From Ascochyta rabiei (Eukaryota > Ascomycota > Dothideomycetes > Pleosporales > Didymellaceae), in NCBI RefSeq assembly GCF_004011695.2, contig NC_082411.1:124001-188000 (forward strand): 64,000 nucleotides of DNA. The letters are read 5' to 3'. This document shows, piece after piece, positions 11,344 through 21,848 of the stretch. The notes under the pieces are model-generated. The model did no database searches. It was given only the letters and a program-made list of their open reading frames with translations, and was not told the origin of the DNA. Position 1 is the first letter of the stretch. Every line of letters starts with the position of its first letter. A program made the translations under genes and the position numbers.

Positions 11344-12107
11344 CGCTGTAGCGCGCGCACTATTGGCTGGAGAAGGCGGCTGGATGGAGGAGTCGAAGCA
11401 GTTTATGTAGACGTAGATTCGCGCAATCAGCAGCGTCGTTGATCAACGAGAAGATGAACCAAAGCACCTTTGATTTTGGTCCAACGTTCAACATGGGCAA
11501 GCTGCGCAATGAATATTCTGATTGCCGACACTGTTGCCTTAGTCAGCCGCATATGCAAGTACAAATTGAGGAGGCGTCAGCACTAAAGCAGCCAGCCCCC
11601 AGCCCCATCATGTACACAACCCCTCGCAAGCTGAACACCTGACCGTTCATCTCACGCCAGCCTGAAACCATCCTGCGGGACAGCCCAGCATTATTTCTGA
11701 ACTGGTTTTTTGGTGTCTGTAAACTACCCGCGGACCACCTGGGTAGCGTCGGCTTACTACAACGTTAACATATCAACAAGCTCGATAAACCAGATAACTA
11801 CCCCACAGCCAGATTGGATGCGGCCTGTGGCGTAACAGCCTCAGGCCTCCACTGCCGGTGACAGTTGCCTGTTCGCGTTCCGGTATTGTATATATAGAAG
11901 TAGCGCGATGGAAGCACGACGGATTGTGGGCTACTCAGTACTTCGTACACGCTCCGCCTCTCGTACAAGATTTGAAGTAGTTTCGGCGCCCCAGAGCAAA
12001 GTACTGCACGCTGCATTAAAAATGGAATGCAACAGCAAAAGATCACTGCATGGTTGCCTCTGCACGTGGCACGTTCAAGTATCTGGCTTCCAGCATGAGT
12101 TCTGGGG
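11344..12107. other. Intergenic region between membrane-protein loci
   Basis: No supportable gene. If the decayed gene at 12108-13082 once had an N-terminal membrane part, it should lie here, but I could not find it in any frame. Confidence 0.4.
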
Positions 12108-13082
12108 ATGTGGACTCGATCTGCCAGAAAAAAAAAAACGTATAGCTACGGCTACAACGAGACAAATTTTGTATTGGAATGTGTGACAGGGCGTGAATTC
12201 TGTGATTCTTACGGAACTAACAGGACCATTTCGGTACGACTGTCTGACGAGACCACCAATTGTGTCATGTACAACACTCACTTCAGTCTCAATTTGACCG
12301 CCACATGAGCTACGAGTTTTGTCAGGGAGCCAGCGACCCTGTGTAGACGCAGCTGGCTGTGACGATTGCAGGTATTTTCATTGGTGCAATCGGAGCAACC
12401 ATGGCTGATCCGACCGCGCACTTATTCGACAACGGTGGTGCCTCCTTCGCAAGCGCACATTCTCGCATCATGGAGACTGCACTCATTGGATTTATTTCGA
12501 CTGCATTCAAGGGAACCTGGGGTGGCCCATTAGCGGATTTGCCCAAGGCGGACCGCGAGTTGACCAAGGACAAAACGCTGACAGTAGCGCTTGAAAAACT
12601 CTCACGCGACGTTACGTTGAGTTTGTTCAGCAGTGATAGACTTTTGTAAGTCTCCACCCAATCCACCCTTTTCTGTCGGTTTTCTGACTCTATGCCAACG
12701 TCGCCCAACATGACTATGGCCAACGTCACGCAATCCGAGCACCATCTACAGGTACCGGCTCCGAAACCTCTTCCTAGCGAATGGCATCGCCACCGCCACG
12801 TCAGATATTGGAGTGCCCCTTGGGCCGCGAGCCCTTTGGCTAAATGGCGTAGCTTACGACACGGGCTACTTCTCGATCATGGCCACCACGCGCAACAGGT
12901 TCTTGGATGATCTAACCGCGAGTTACGATCTGGGAGCTATGCCAATTCCCAAGCACATTCAGAAAGAGAGGTTGAGATTTTGGGTTATACTAGACCCGGG
13001 CCACAACAGCGAAGGGTGCGAGCTCAGAGTTGGGTTCGGAGCGGAACGACAGGTAGAGTCAATGAGAAAAGCCTTGGGCTGA
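12108..13082 (+). pseudogene. Truncated fungal membrane-protein gene remnant
   Basis: Three blocks of one reading order are visible. Block 1 (12140-12308) encodes an extracellular-like segment with Cys and N-glycosylation sites (TNRTISV, CVMYNTHFSLNLT) and ends in a TGA. Block 2 (12347-12648) starts after a stop and encodes a hydrophobic piece followed by ALEKLSRDVTLSLFSSDRLL, which ends at a GTAAGT donor. Block 3 (about 12753-13082, after CTACAG) encodes YRLRNLFLANG through SIMATTRNRFLDDL. This order matches the C-terminal half of a fungal polytopic membrane family. I find no N-terminal membrane half and no clean splice joining blocks 1 and 2, so a 5'-truncated, interrupted gene is the best reading. 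A missed multi-intron gene is the alternative. Confidence 0.55.
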
Positions 13083-13751
13083 GACGGTGCACCTAACTGC
13101 TCTGAATCACGCAATTCCATGCTCCGCGTGCGAAGAGGCTCGTTTCTGCGAGCCGAACAATTTTGTATCCGCCTGATTCTATTGCCTGTATAGCTTAACA
13201 AGACAGGCTTGAACACTAGAGACCATGGTCTGCATCAACGGATTGAGGACGATGGCGAGAAGGGGGTTACTTGTCCCACAGCTGGAAGATGGGCGATGGA
13301 GATGTCGAGGAAGGCGGGGAAAGAAGCGTCGCAGGCGGAGAGGCCAACACGCGAGATATCAATCTGAACGAAAGACCTTGTCAGCGAATCGATCTAAAAA
13401 GTGCTCTTAAAGGACCTACGGTGATATTTAAATGCTGGAAATAATAGAGCACAACGGCGAAGCGGTGTTGGTATCGGATGGTAAACTACAGGGACGTTTT
13501 AGTAGGCGGGTAACGAAATGGGAAGACGTTGCTATACTACACGGATCCGTGCGCTGGTGTTAGAAGCGAGAACTGCTCGAGCCGAGCGGCAAGGATGGAA
13601 ATCAAGTCGACATATTCATTACACCTTTCAATGTATCATAGGCTGCTGCTCTTTTACTCGAGACGATGGCTTCCAAGTTGCGAACGCGCACCTGCCAAGT
13701 TGACAGAACAGCTACGATAATGGAATTGAACGTCCCAACCATGACGAATCG
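13083..13751. other. Intergenic region, nothing recognised
   Basis: No gene supported. The short frame at 13225-13410 is only basic low complexity. Confidence 0.4.
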
Positions 13752-14756
13752 CTAGTATGCTAGTTTCTGTGAGTCGTATACCTCAGCCCCATGGTAGACA
13801 TTGCGGTTTTCCTGGTTAGCTCGTTGCTCGACACCAGTCGGGATAGCTGGTTGGATCCTACTCTTCCACTTGTATGCTTCCACGTCCGACCCTGACGCTC
13901 GCCGGTAAACGGAGAAAGGCTTCCTTTTGTACCGTCCAAGGTATTCATCCATATACTCGTATTCCTCAAGCTCTATGAGTAGCGGCAACTGTTGATGAGG
14001 CAGCTCTAGATAAAGATACCGTGTCAAGTTCCTGATCTGCAATGATGCAATTGTGGCGAGCCCCGGTTTGGAATATCCGTAGTGGTTGGAGTGGTAAATA
14101 AGGGCATCGAGATAGACAGCAAGGCTCGGGACGAAAACCGGGTAGGTGTTGTACTGGCTTCTCCCTCTGGGCAGCCCTTCGGAAAAGAGGGCCTGCAGCA
14201 TAGCCCGCTCAGGCAGGTCCGGTAGTTTCGTTTCAGGATGAAGGCGAGGGCCAAACCACCATCCATCTTTTCAATCGACAGCTGGATGCCATTTCTCTCG
14301 ACGAGGATATGGTGCCAGGGATGGATAGATGGCAGGAACTTCAACAACGGGACATTGATCCACGCTGATGCGGTACACTGTTTCTGACCAGAGATTCAGG
14401 TACCGATACTCGGACTCGCGTCTTATCTCGATTCGTCAAAGGACCAGGTCGGCATCGCATTCAACCGAAGCAAATGGCTTCTCGAGGGTTTGCGGATCTG
14501 GGCTATGTAATTCCCACTGTCCAGTTTCAACTAGGCTCGAAGCGATACTCATGAGCGTATCGTTTCGGATGAGTAAATCACAACTGCTGGTCATCGGTCC
14601 TGCAGAGCCCATCCATCGTAGTGCAGAACATCCCACCAATATCAACGCATGATTATGGGATGTCAGGATTTCAAGGACGTGATCCATGCCGCATTGCTGA
14701 TCAGTGCCTGGGTCAACTGGAGACGGGCTCTCAACGTCTATCTCGTTGGATTCCAT
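13752..14756 (-). pseudogene. Nucleotidyltransferase-like fungal gene with two in-frame stops
   Basis: From the ATG at 14756 to the TAG at 13752 one frame keeps family character along its length but is broken by two TGA codons, near 14431 and near 14274. The N-terminal part holds ALILVGCSALRWMGSAG and a following SCDLLIRNDTLMSIASSLVETGQWE stretch, here quoted in pieces, typical of an uncharacterised fungal family with a nucleotidyltransferase-like fold. The middle has YRYLNLWSETVYRISVD, and the C-terminal part has VFVPSLAVYLDALI and RNLTRYLYLELP. No splice pair removes both stops in frame that I can see. Neither stop is TAA or TAG, so typical RIP of CAA/CAG codons does not explain them. Readthrough or an unusual intron are alternatives. 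Confidence 0.7.
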
Positions 14757-15465
14757 CACGATGGATAGGATTGATGGGTGGTTTTCGAAGAAACAGACCA
14801 GCACTCGAGATGAGCGAATAGTTAGAGTCAAAGCTACATCTCAGAAGTGCTTCATTCGCTCGTAGGTCAAGATTCTGTCGGCGTGTGATAGAAAGACCAT
14901 CGGCGCTGACTGTCGGCGCTGACTGTAGGAGCCACAAAATCTCCCGCAATCTTCCGATATAGAATGCTGCGAGATATTAAACCTATTATCAAAATAGCGA
15001 AAGATTTATAGGATCTAAGATTATCGGGCCCAGCTTCAGTTGCCTCTTTCGGGATTAGCGTCATACGATCCGCACCAACCATTCCCAACAAGGCAAAAGA
15101 CCAAGTCGAGCAGGCTTCATGCGAGGATCGTAGCAACGGCGGTGCATGGAGGTTGTCAAACAAGCGTAGCGGTACGGCGGGCAGAACAGTCCTTATTGCT
15201 GACCGGGTCAGAGGTGGACGTTGGCACATGCCGGCGCCTAACTGTTGATTATATGTATATATACATAACTATATGTTTATGTTAAATCAAAGTAGTAAGT
15301 TGGACTAAGAAGAACAACAAGCGAAGAGAAGAAGAAGTAAACTTATCAGGTGTTTGTAATAAATATGTGTACGGTAATTTTAGGTACAGGAACGCGAGGG
15401 ATTTCGTAAATAGGTAAATCACATCGACGCTGGAGCTTGCAATGACCCTTCCGGCCACCACTCCA
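14757..15465. other. Intergenic region with a short tandem duplication
   Basis: No gene seen. A 14-bp tandem duplication (TCGGCGCTGACTG unit) lies at about 14900-14928, and an AT-rich stretch with TATATATA lies at 15248-15290. Confidence 0.5.
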
Positions 15466-16904
15466 TCACACCCCGCTCTCAAACTCCCTCGTCTCGCCAA
15501 TATCGCAGACCCCGAACCGCCCCTCCTCCACCCCCTTCCAGACCAACGCCTCTTTTAGTTTCCTCGGCGGCTCAAGGACATCCTCCTCAGTTAGGACCCA
15601 GGTCCCCCAATGCATGCCCAGCGCCTGGCTGCACTTGGTATCGACGAAGATGTTGACGCTGTCCTTGGGGTTGGCGTGCATGGCGCTGAACAGCCAGCGG
15701 GGTTCGTAGGCGCCGATGGGGATCAGGCCCAGGTCGAAGGGGCCGCGGTGTGTGCCGATTTGCGCAAAGGCTGGGCAGACGGGGAGGTGGGCGAATTCGG
15801 GGCCGTAGTCATCCGTATCTTTGGGGAGTGAGGGGACGGTGCGGTAGCCTGTGTCGCTGGGGGAGTGTGTGAGTAAGGAAAAAGAAGAGGGAGGGAGGGG
15901 GGCGTACCCAGCGAAATACACTTTGGAGCCGCCGGATTCCACGCTCCAGCTTGCCCACAGCGTCTTGCATTTGTCAAAGGGCGTGCGCGCGCTGACGTGC
16001 TGGCAGGGGAGGGCGCCTATCGTCGCCGCGATACCGCCCTTGACGCCGGCTTCGCTCACCGCGACGGATCCCGTGCGGTCGCTCTTATCGTCTGCTTTCA
16101 CGGCCTCCAGCTTCACGTCGCGTGTCTCCCACCAGTCCAGCTCGGTCATGTTCTGCACGCCGCACTTGTCGAACCACACCTTGTTCCCCAGCGGCGCAAA
16201 GTAGTGCGCGTCGGGGAACTTCTTCTGCAGACGCTGTATGGTAGGGTAGCTGAGGTGGTCGTAGTGGTTGTGGCTTATGACGACGATATCCACGGCGGGC
16301 AGATCCTCGAGCTCGCACGGCGGCGGCGTGAAGCGCTTCAAACTCTTGAGATGAATCGGCGCGCAGCAGTCTTCAAACACGGGGTCGAACAAGACGCGCA
16401 GTCCGCCAGGGAACTCGACGTAGTAGCACGCATGGCCCAGCCAGGTAGCTCTCAGCTTGGGCGTTTGGCGAGTAGACAGAAAGGTAGGCGTGCGAACAGG
16501 GACAGTGGGGGGTGTGGTGTCTGGTTTGTTGGTTTGGCCTGTGATTTTGCGCCTACGCAGTGCTCAGCACCTCTCCCTGCGTTGTCGGGTAGCAGCACTC
16601 ACGAAAAGATACCCCATATCATCTGGAAAGGACTCAGCTCAGTATAGCTGTCCCATGGATTCGTGAATCCCTTGCCGTCCTTCAGATGATGTGCCTTGGC
16701 TGCTGCCTCCTCGGGCTGCGCAGCGATCTGGCTCGGATTGCTCACTGCAGCATACAGACCTGTGCTGATTCCCGCGCCGCCAAGAGAGCTCATCTTGATC
16801 GTTGTGGTGAAGTGAGGTTTCTGCCAAAAAGATCCAGTCTGCTGTTTCGCACTCGGCAACGTGTTGGAAAGCTTGAGCAACCGCCTGAACAGCCGGAGCG
16901 ACAT
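15466..16904 (-). CDS. NAPE-hydrolysing phospholipase D-like metallo-hydrolase
   Basis: Three exons, 16904-16603, 16552-15908 and 15856-15466, fit splice consensus and phase and give 445 aa. The second intron is in frame and would otherwise be read as a 17-residue insert between KVYFAG and DTGYRTV. The protein has the metallo-beta-lactamase fold: the zinc motif HNHYDH at about 195-200, a downstream FAGDTGY aspartate and a late GMHWGTW histidine, the arrangement of NAPE-PLD and yeast Fmp30. The family cleaves N-acyl-phosphatidylethanolamine to N-acylethanolamine and phosphatidic acid. The basic, Leu/Arg-rich N-terminus (MSLRLFRRLLKLSNTL) suggests mitochondrial import, as for Fmp30. An internal Met at residue 38 is an alternative start. 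Confidence 0.88.
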
Positions 16905-17136
16905 CGAGGCGGTATATGCACTCTATTGCAGGCTCCAAGACGGGCTAAGTAACGGAACGTGGGCTTACTGGCCTCCGCATCGTCTGCGCCTGCAGAGGGC
17001 GTCGCGGAGGAAACGCGCATCCACGGAGATAGTGTTGACGGGCAGAGAGTCGTCCGACCCATGTCGATGGATGCTTGTGATTGGCCACAGCTCCGTACAG
17101 CCACGGAAGCGGCCTATCTCTTTGTCCGACGTCTGC

Positions 17137-17220
17137 CTACTGTGGTATCGGGCGAAAGTAGAGTCCCATGGCCAGTGCGGTGGGTCTTTGCAGAAACGCC
17201 TATTGATGTTTATAACGAGC
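17137..17220 (-). repeat. Dispersed repeat, copy 1 (inverted)
   Basis: Read on the minus strand it begins GCTCGTTATAAAC and continues through AGGCGTTTCTGC, GACCCACCGCACTGGC and TCTACTTTCGCC. It aligns over about 84 bp with copy 3 at 17530-17617 in opposite orientation, with a few substitutions and small indels. Confidence 0.88.
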
Positions 17221-17313
17221 ACGCACAGACGCTGTCACAGATGACAAAGAGAAAAGACGTCCGCTAATTGGTGAAAAGCCAAGAAAACCTCGGAAGTCGG
17301 GCTTGCCAAGCCT

Positions 17314-17372
17314 CTGCTTTGTCTCCACATCACACTGGCCATGGGACTCTACTTTCGGCGGAGACTATAGTA
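17314..17372 (+). repeat. Dispersed repeat, copy 2 (partial)
   Basis: Shares CACTGGCCATGGGACTCTAC and the TTTCG...GACTATAGTA end with copies 1 and 3 but lacks the GCTCGTTATAAAC end. It has the same orientation as copy 3 and its core is closest to copy 1. Confidence 0.82.
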
Positions 17373-17529
17373 TGTGCCCGCGCTCTCCTCAGAAAGAAAA
17401 GAAAACACCAGTCACCTACCAAAATCACCATATGCAGTGTTATCAGGCAACGAACAATGTTCAATACCTCCGTTTCGTTGCAACAAGAGCTGTAGGGGCA
17501 TGCTTATACCTGGACGTCCAGGCCATAAA

Positions 17530-17617
17530 GCTCGTTATAAACACTCATTGATAGGCGTTTCTGCACAAGACCCACCGCACTGGCTGTGGGATTCTACTTT
17601 CGCCAGAGACCATAGTA
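17530..17617 (+). repeat. Dispersed repeat, copy 3
   Basis: Full-length partner of copy 1 in inverted orientation. Both start GCTCGTTATAAAC and end near a CATAGTA/CACAGTA motif; the pair encloses about 310 bp. Confidence 0.88.
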
Positions 17618-18772
17618 CAGAGAGACACCAAACGAGCTCAGGATCGAGACGTACGAAGAAGCTCGTCCTGGGTAGGCAAGGGAGTAGCTGAGTGCCAATG
17701 CAGCACGGCACAGCACCACCACAATATCAGCAATTCAACAGCATGGGCAGGACAGACAAAAAAAAAATAAGCTTGTTCGTGCTGCGGCGAGCCGTGACTC
17801 TCAGGCCAACACTGTCTACATCACGTGGTCGAATCGCCGCAAGTAAAATCCATGTCTTGTTTCCACGCGGTAGAGCCGCTTTCCAAATATGTTTTTTTTC
17901 GTATTTTGATGTTACTATCAGGACTCTGCTTTGTCGCAGTAATACACTAAACAGGTCTTTGCCTGCGCCCAAAACTATGCTGTGATCTCTGGAGCCCTGA
18001 AGAAATGGTATTTTCCGCCGCGCAATCAAGGAAACAAACGCCCGTCGTAGATCTGATGCCATTAGTTACAGCCCGGCTGCGAAGGCGACGATCGAAAGGT
18101 AAAGTCGCAACCGGGAAATGTGAAAGGCCCTCGATGGTCTGGGTGACAGCAGAATGGTTGCTGTAGCAGGCATCGAAAGCCGAGCGAGAAGCGGCATGTA
18201 TGCCAGCCTCGCAGAAGAAACCATTAAATGAGAAGTGTCCTCCAGAGTGAACAGTGCAAAAGACCATCGTAAAAAAAGGCAGTACAAAGGTGCACTAGAA
18301 GCGGCAGATATGGCCAACCAAACCCAGAATCCGTTGCTAGTGGCACACAGGCCGAAGTGACAAAACGCCCAATCCCACAATTTCGCTGTACGTGCGCCCG
18401 AGGCCCAGATCAGGCCAACGTCTAGAACATGAGTCAAGGAAAGAAAACAAAAAGGACAAAAGGATGGAAACTCTAACATGCGATACGGGCGCACGGTGGG
18501 TATGCGTTTTTCGTTAGATCCAGGATGGCGCCGATATGCGTGCAAATGGCGGAGGCAAAACTCTGCGCGCCGAGCATTGGGGGCCGGTTTGAGTCGGGAA
18601 GGCAGACTCGAGGCGGATGCGGCGAACGTATTCGGTGCGGGAACGTCTAGGCAGGAGAGCGAAAGACAGTAGGGAAGAGGACAAAAACTTTTAGACAGAC
18701 GCATCGTCGAGGTAGCGTCGAGGAGCGTCGAATATGTAATGAAGAAGGTGAAGGCGTCGTGGTGTGTGTCGC

Positions 18773-20104
18773 TTAGGCGGTAATGGCCTGAGGACCAAAG
18801 CCAGAAGCCATGAAGTACGGCTGGTGTCTTTGTGCGCAGTACATGCAGCCACAGTTTACACCGTGCTGGTTCCACGCAGAGGCGTTGTACTGCGAGGCAT
18901 AGGCAGGCGGGCCATAGTTGGTCGACTGCTGCTGAGGGTGGTGTTGCTGGGTGTGGGCCGGCTGAGACAAGGGTGGGAAACCGAACATGGTGCGACGTGA
19001 GTAGCCTTCAGCGGGTGCCCAGGGTCCGGTCGCACCATAATATTCCGGGGTGGTGGGTCCCGTGATGGGTGCGGATGCGGGAGAGTGGTCGGACGATCTC
19101 CAGGGGTCGTACTGAGCGTAGCCGCCGTAGCTGAATGAAGACATGGCAGGCTTGGACGCCGGCTCATAGGCTGGAGGCTGGTAGGCCTGCTGCATGGGCA
19201 GAGGAGGAAGCGGCTTGTTGGCGTTGTACGATCGACGGTGCATCGATGTGTCCATGGGGCTGAGCTTGTTGCTTCGGCTGGCGCGAGTGTGATAGTCCTT
19301 CCAGTTCTCTGACCAAGTGTTCCAGCCCTGGTGCTCGGTGGCGTCACGGTGGAGCTTGTAGTCGATGGCGTTGAGCCAGTTCATCTCCAGCCTGTTCAGC
19401 TCGTCGACCTTGATACCGCTGACCTCTGACCAGGAGCGGTTGATGAAGGTATTGTCGTCGAGGAACTTGCTGCCAAGGACCAAGGCGATGGTGAGCAGAC
19501 GAAACAGGTGGGTGTCGGTCTTGGGCTCGTGCGCCAGCATGGGCATCCTGATGGACAGGTACGACATGCTGAGCACGATGGTGGCAGACGGCAGTCTGGT
19601 GGCGCAGAGGACCTGGTACACCCACTTGCGGAAGGAGGTGGGCTCCATGCGTCCTGGAGTAATGAGCTGCAGTGCCATGTCGCGGACAAAGTCGGTCATG
19701 ACGTCCATGTCGTAGTCCAGCTTGGCCGAGACGCCGCCGACGGGCTTCTCCTCTTTTGCAGGCTGCTGGACGCGCTGGTTGTACTCGTGCTGCATAGCTT
19801 GCTCGTGGGTGCGCATGGGCGGCAGCGTGTTTCCAGCGTCGTAGAACGAGCTCGGTGGTGGCAGGCTGGGGGGAGCGTGGCTCATGTAGGTGCCGGCCTG
19901 CGGATACATGGGTGGCATGGCCATGGCGAGCTGGCTGTAACGGTCGGCGTAGTCGTAGTCGTCCTGGTGGCGAGTCGTCGTCTGCCCGGCGTAGGGGTTG
20001 TGCTGGTAGGGCATGCCTCCGCAGGAGGCGTGGTAGCTAGGCACAAACTCGGGAGGCGTGTACGGGTGGCGGGGCATCTGGTGCCTGGGGTAGAAGGATG
20101 GCAT
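18773..20104 (-). CDS. Clg1-like fungal cyclin
   Basis: Single-exon frame of 443 codons from the ATG at 20104. Residues 1-125 are Pro/Tyr/Gln/His-rich and probably disordered. A cyclin fold of the fungal Pho85-cyclin type lies at about 135-255, with DFVRDMALQLI, FRKWVYQVLCATRLPSATIV, LFRLLTIALVLGSKFLDDNT, a WSEVSGIKVDELNRLEMNWL helix and AIDYKLH. The C-terminal ~190 residues are again Pro/Gln/Tyr-rich and end in a Cys-containing NCGCMYCAQRH segment. Yeast Clg1 binds Pho85; assignment to this type is from the overall layout. The upstream region is unusually long and repeat-rich, so a long leader or 5' intron is possible. The start is the first ATG in frame. Confidence 0.85.
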   Translation of the reverse strand: MPSFYPRHQMPRHPYTPPEFVPSYHASCGGMPYQHNPYAGQTTTRHQDDYDYADRYSQLAMAMPPMYPQAGTYMSHAPPSLPPPSSFYDAGNTLPPMRTHEQAMQHEYNQRVQQPAKEEKPVGGVSAKLDYDMDVMTDFVRDMALQLITPGRMEPTSFRKWVYQVLCATRLPSATIVLSMSYLSIRMPMLAHEPKTDTHLFRLLTIALVLGSKFLDDNTFINRSWSEVSGIKVDELNRLEMNWLNAIDYKLHRDATEHQGWNTWSENWKDYHTRASRSNKLSPMDTSMHRRSYNANKPLPPLPMQQAYQPPAYEPASKPAMSSFSYGGYAQYDPWRSSDHSPASAPITGPTTPEYYGATGPWAPAEGYSRRTMFGFPPLSQPAHTQQHHPQQQSTNYGPPAYASQYNASAWNQHGVNCGCMYCAQRHQPYFMASGFGPQAITA

Positions 20105-20927
20105 GTTGATGCTGCGCTGTGGAAGGGGGAACGAGAGACCGACAAGGACCTGGGTGACGTGTCAGCACACGGTCGTCGGCCAGCAAGGTCAAGTTCGCTG
20201 TCGGTGTAGTGGTGTGACGTACAGTCTCTGCGTTCAGGCCGCCGAAGGGTTGTGAGCGTACGCTCTTTTGTGAGCTTGACGAGGCTCTAGTAGGTGCCGC
20301 TCATGCACAAAGAAGATGGGTCGCAAACGAGATGTGAATTTGCGGGTTGAAACAAGCAAGACAAACGTCGAGAAGCGCTAGGAATAATATCTCGATCAGG
20401 CGAGGTGATGGCCGTCGTGGATGTCGAAGCGCGCAAGCCGGGGTCAGGTCGGCGTGTGTGGTGTCGCAGCTGGGAGCACAAGTAGAGGATGCGGTTTGTG
20501 CGGGAGACGGGACAGTCGAAGCGCGAGTAGACCGCTGAAAGGCGAACAAGGGCGAAGTCTAAGTGAATAGATCGCCGCGGTGATGCAAGGTCGAAGTGTG
20601 TTGCAGGGAAGCAAGCCAAGCGTGGAGAGGAAGGGCGCGACCCAGAAGCGTCGGGGGAAAAAGAAGCAGCAACGCTCGAGACGGAAATGGAGAAGCAATA
20701 CAGTGCCAACGACGAGTCGGGGAGAAGAAAGCGCAGGGCAGCCACTGGAGGGGGCAAGGCTGAGAGGGACGCAGTTCGAAGACGTCTTGGTGGGCGCGGT
20801 GACCAGCGAACCAGAGTCGGTCGTTTGTGCAAACCACGGGCTTGAGCGCAGCACAGGCGGTGGTGGATTGCGAAACAGACGGCGGAGAGTGCGAGCACCA
20901 GGTGGAGGTGGAGATGAAGGCAGTACA

Positions 20928-20965
20928 GGTGCAGGTGCAGGTGCAGGTGCAGGTGCAGATGCAGG
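20928..20965. repeat. CAGGTG hexamer repeat
   Basis: About six tandem copies of a 6-bp CAGGTG/CAGATG unit in the region upstream of the cyclin gene. Confidence 0.9.
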
Positions 20966-21122
20966 TGGTGGTGCCGATGCTGATGCTGAGCTGGACAGGC
21001 GTGACTGCGGAGGCGCTTGCTGCGTGTGGACGGTCAGGTCAGCCCGGCCGTGACTGGGACGAAACAGCAGATGGCTCAGCGGCGAGAGTCGCTTCGAGCA
21101 GCGCCTGCAACCTGGACGGTTT

Positions 21123-21139
21123 GGGGGGGGGGGGGGGGG
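21123..21139. repeat. Poly-G tract (17 nt)
   Basis: Uninterrupted run of 17 G on the plus strand, a potential G-quadruplex-forming and error-prone site. Confidence 0.9.
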
Positions 21140-21697
21140 AGACGGGTGAGGATGGAGAGGGTGGAGAGGTGGAAGAGAAGGTGCAGAGAGCAGAGCGGAG
21201 AGCGGAGGCCAGAGACGGCGCGCTGGCGATGTGCCGTGCTGTGCAGTGCAGAGCGGTACTGTGCTGTGCTGGCTGGCTGGCCGGCTGGCTGGCTGGTTCT
21301 GGTTCTGGTTGCCCGGCCGTGGCCGTTTAGCGAAGGGGCCAGGGACACGCCCGTTCTCTGTCCATGCCTCCCAAATCGCTCCCCATCCGCTCCCCCATCC
21401 CAGTCGTCCGTTCGCGCGTTGGCTGGCCACTCAGCGCCCGTGTTCCGCTGGAGAGCCGGCTCGATGCAGTCTAGCCCCTCGCGCCCTCGCCACTCGCAAC
21501 CTCGCCCTCGCAGCGCCCGGCGGCCACGCTGCCCACCGCCGTCCCCTCAGGCGCATGACTCTGCACTGCTGCGCTGCTGCACCGCTGCCTCGTTGCCAGG
21601 CACAAATGGCTGCCCCCTGTGCCCCCTCTTGCACCCCCCGACGTGCAATCCAATGAACGCTTCCAGGGACCACCCTCACCCCTCTGACCATCCTCTG

Positions 21698-21848
21698 GCC
21701 ACCTTGACCACCTCGATCACCTTGACCACCCTGACCACCCTGACCACCCTGACCACACTGACCACCCTGACCGACCACCCTGACCACCCTGACCGACCAC
21801 CTTGACCACCCTGACTACCCTGACTACCCTGACTGCCCTGACCACCCT
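21698..21848. repeat. 9-bp minisatellite (CCCTGACCA)n
   Basis: About 16 tandem, slightly varied copies of a 9-bp CCCTGACCA unit, with some GACC 4-bp insertions that break the period. Cytosine is confined to one strand over 150 bp, so the region has marked strand asymmetry. Confidence 0.92.

Larger units (their letters stand above)
16905..18772. other. Intergenic region with a three-copy repeat
   Basis: No gene supported. It carries three copies of a repeat of about 60-85 bp (listed separately) and, from about 18000, the 3' flank of the cyclin gene. Long minus-strand frames at 18066-18875 lie in that flank and show no domain. Confidence 0.5.

Noticed and set aside
20827..21330. Plus-strand frame with VQVQVQMQV repeats
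   Set aside because: It is a translation of the CAGGTG hexamer repeat and not a plausible protein.
20444..21430. 328-codon minus-strand frame upstream of the cyclin
   Set aside because: The product is low-complexity Pro/Ser/Arg/Leu from simple repeats, spans the poly-G tract and shows no family character.
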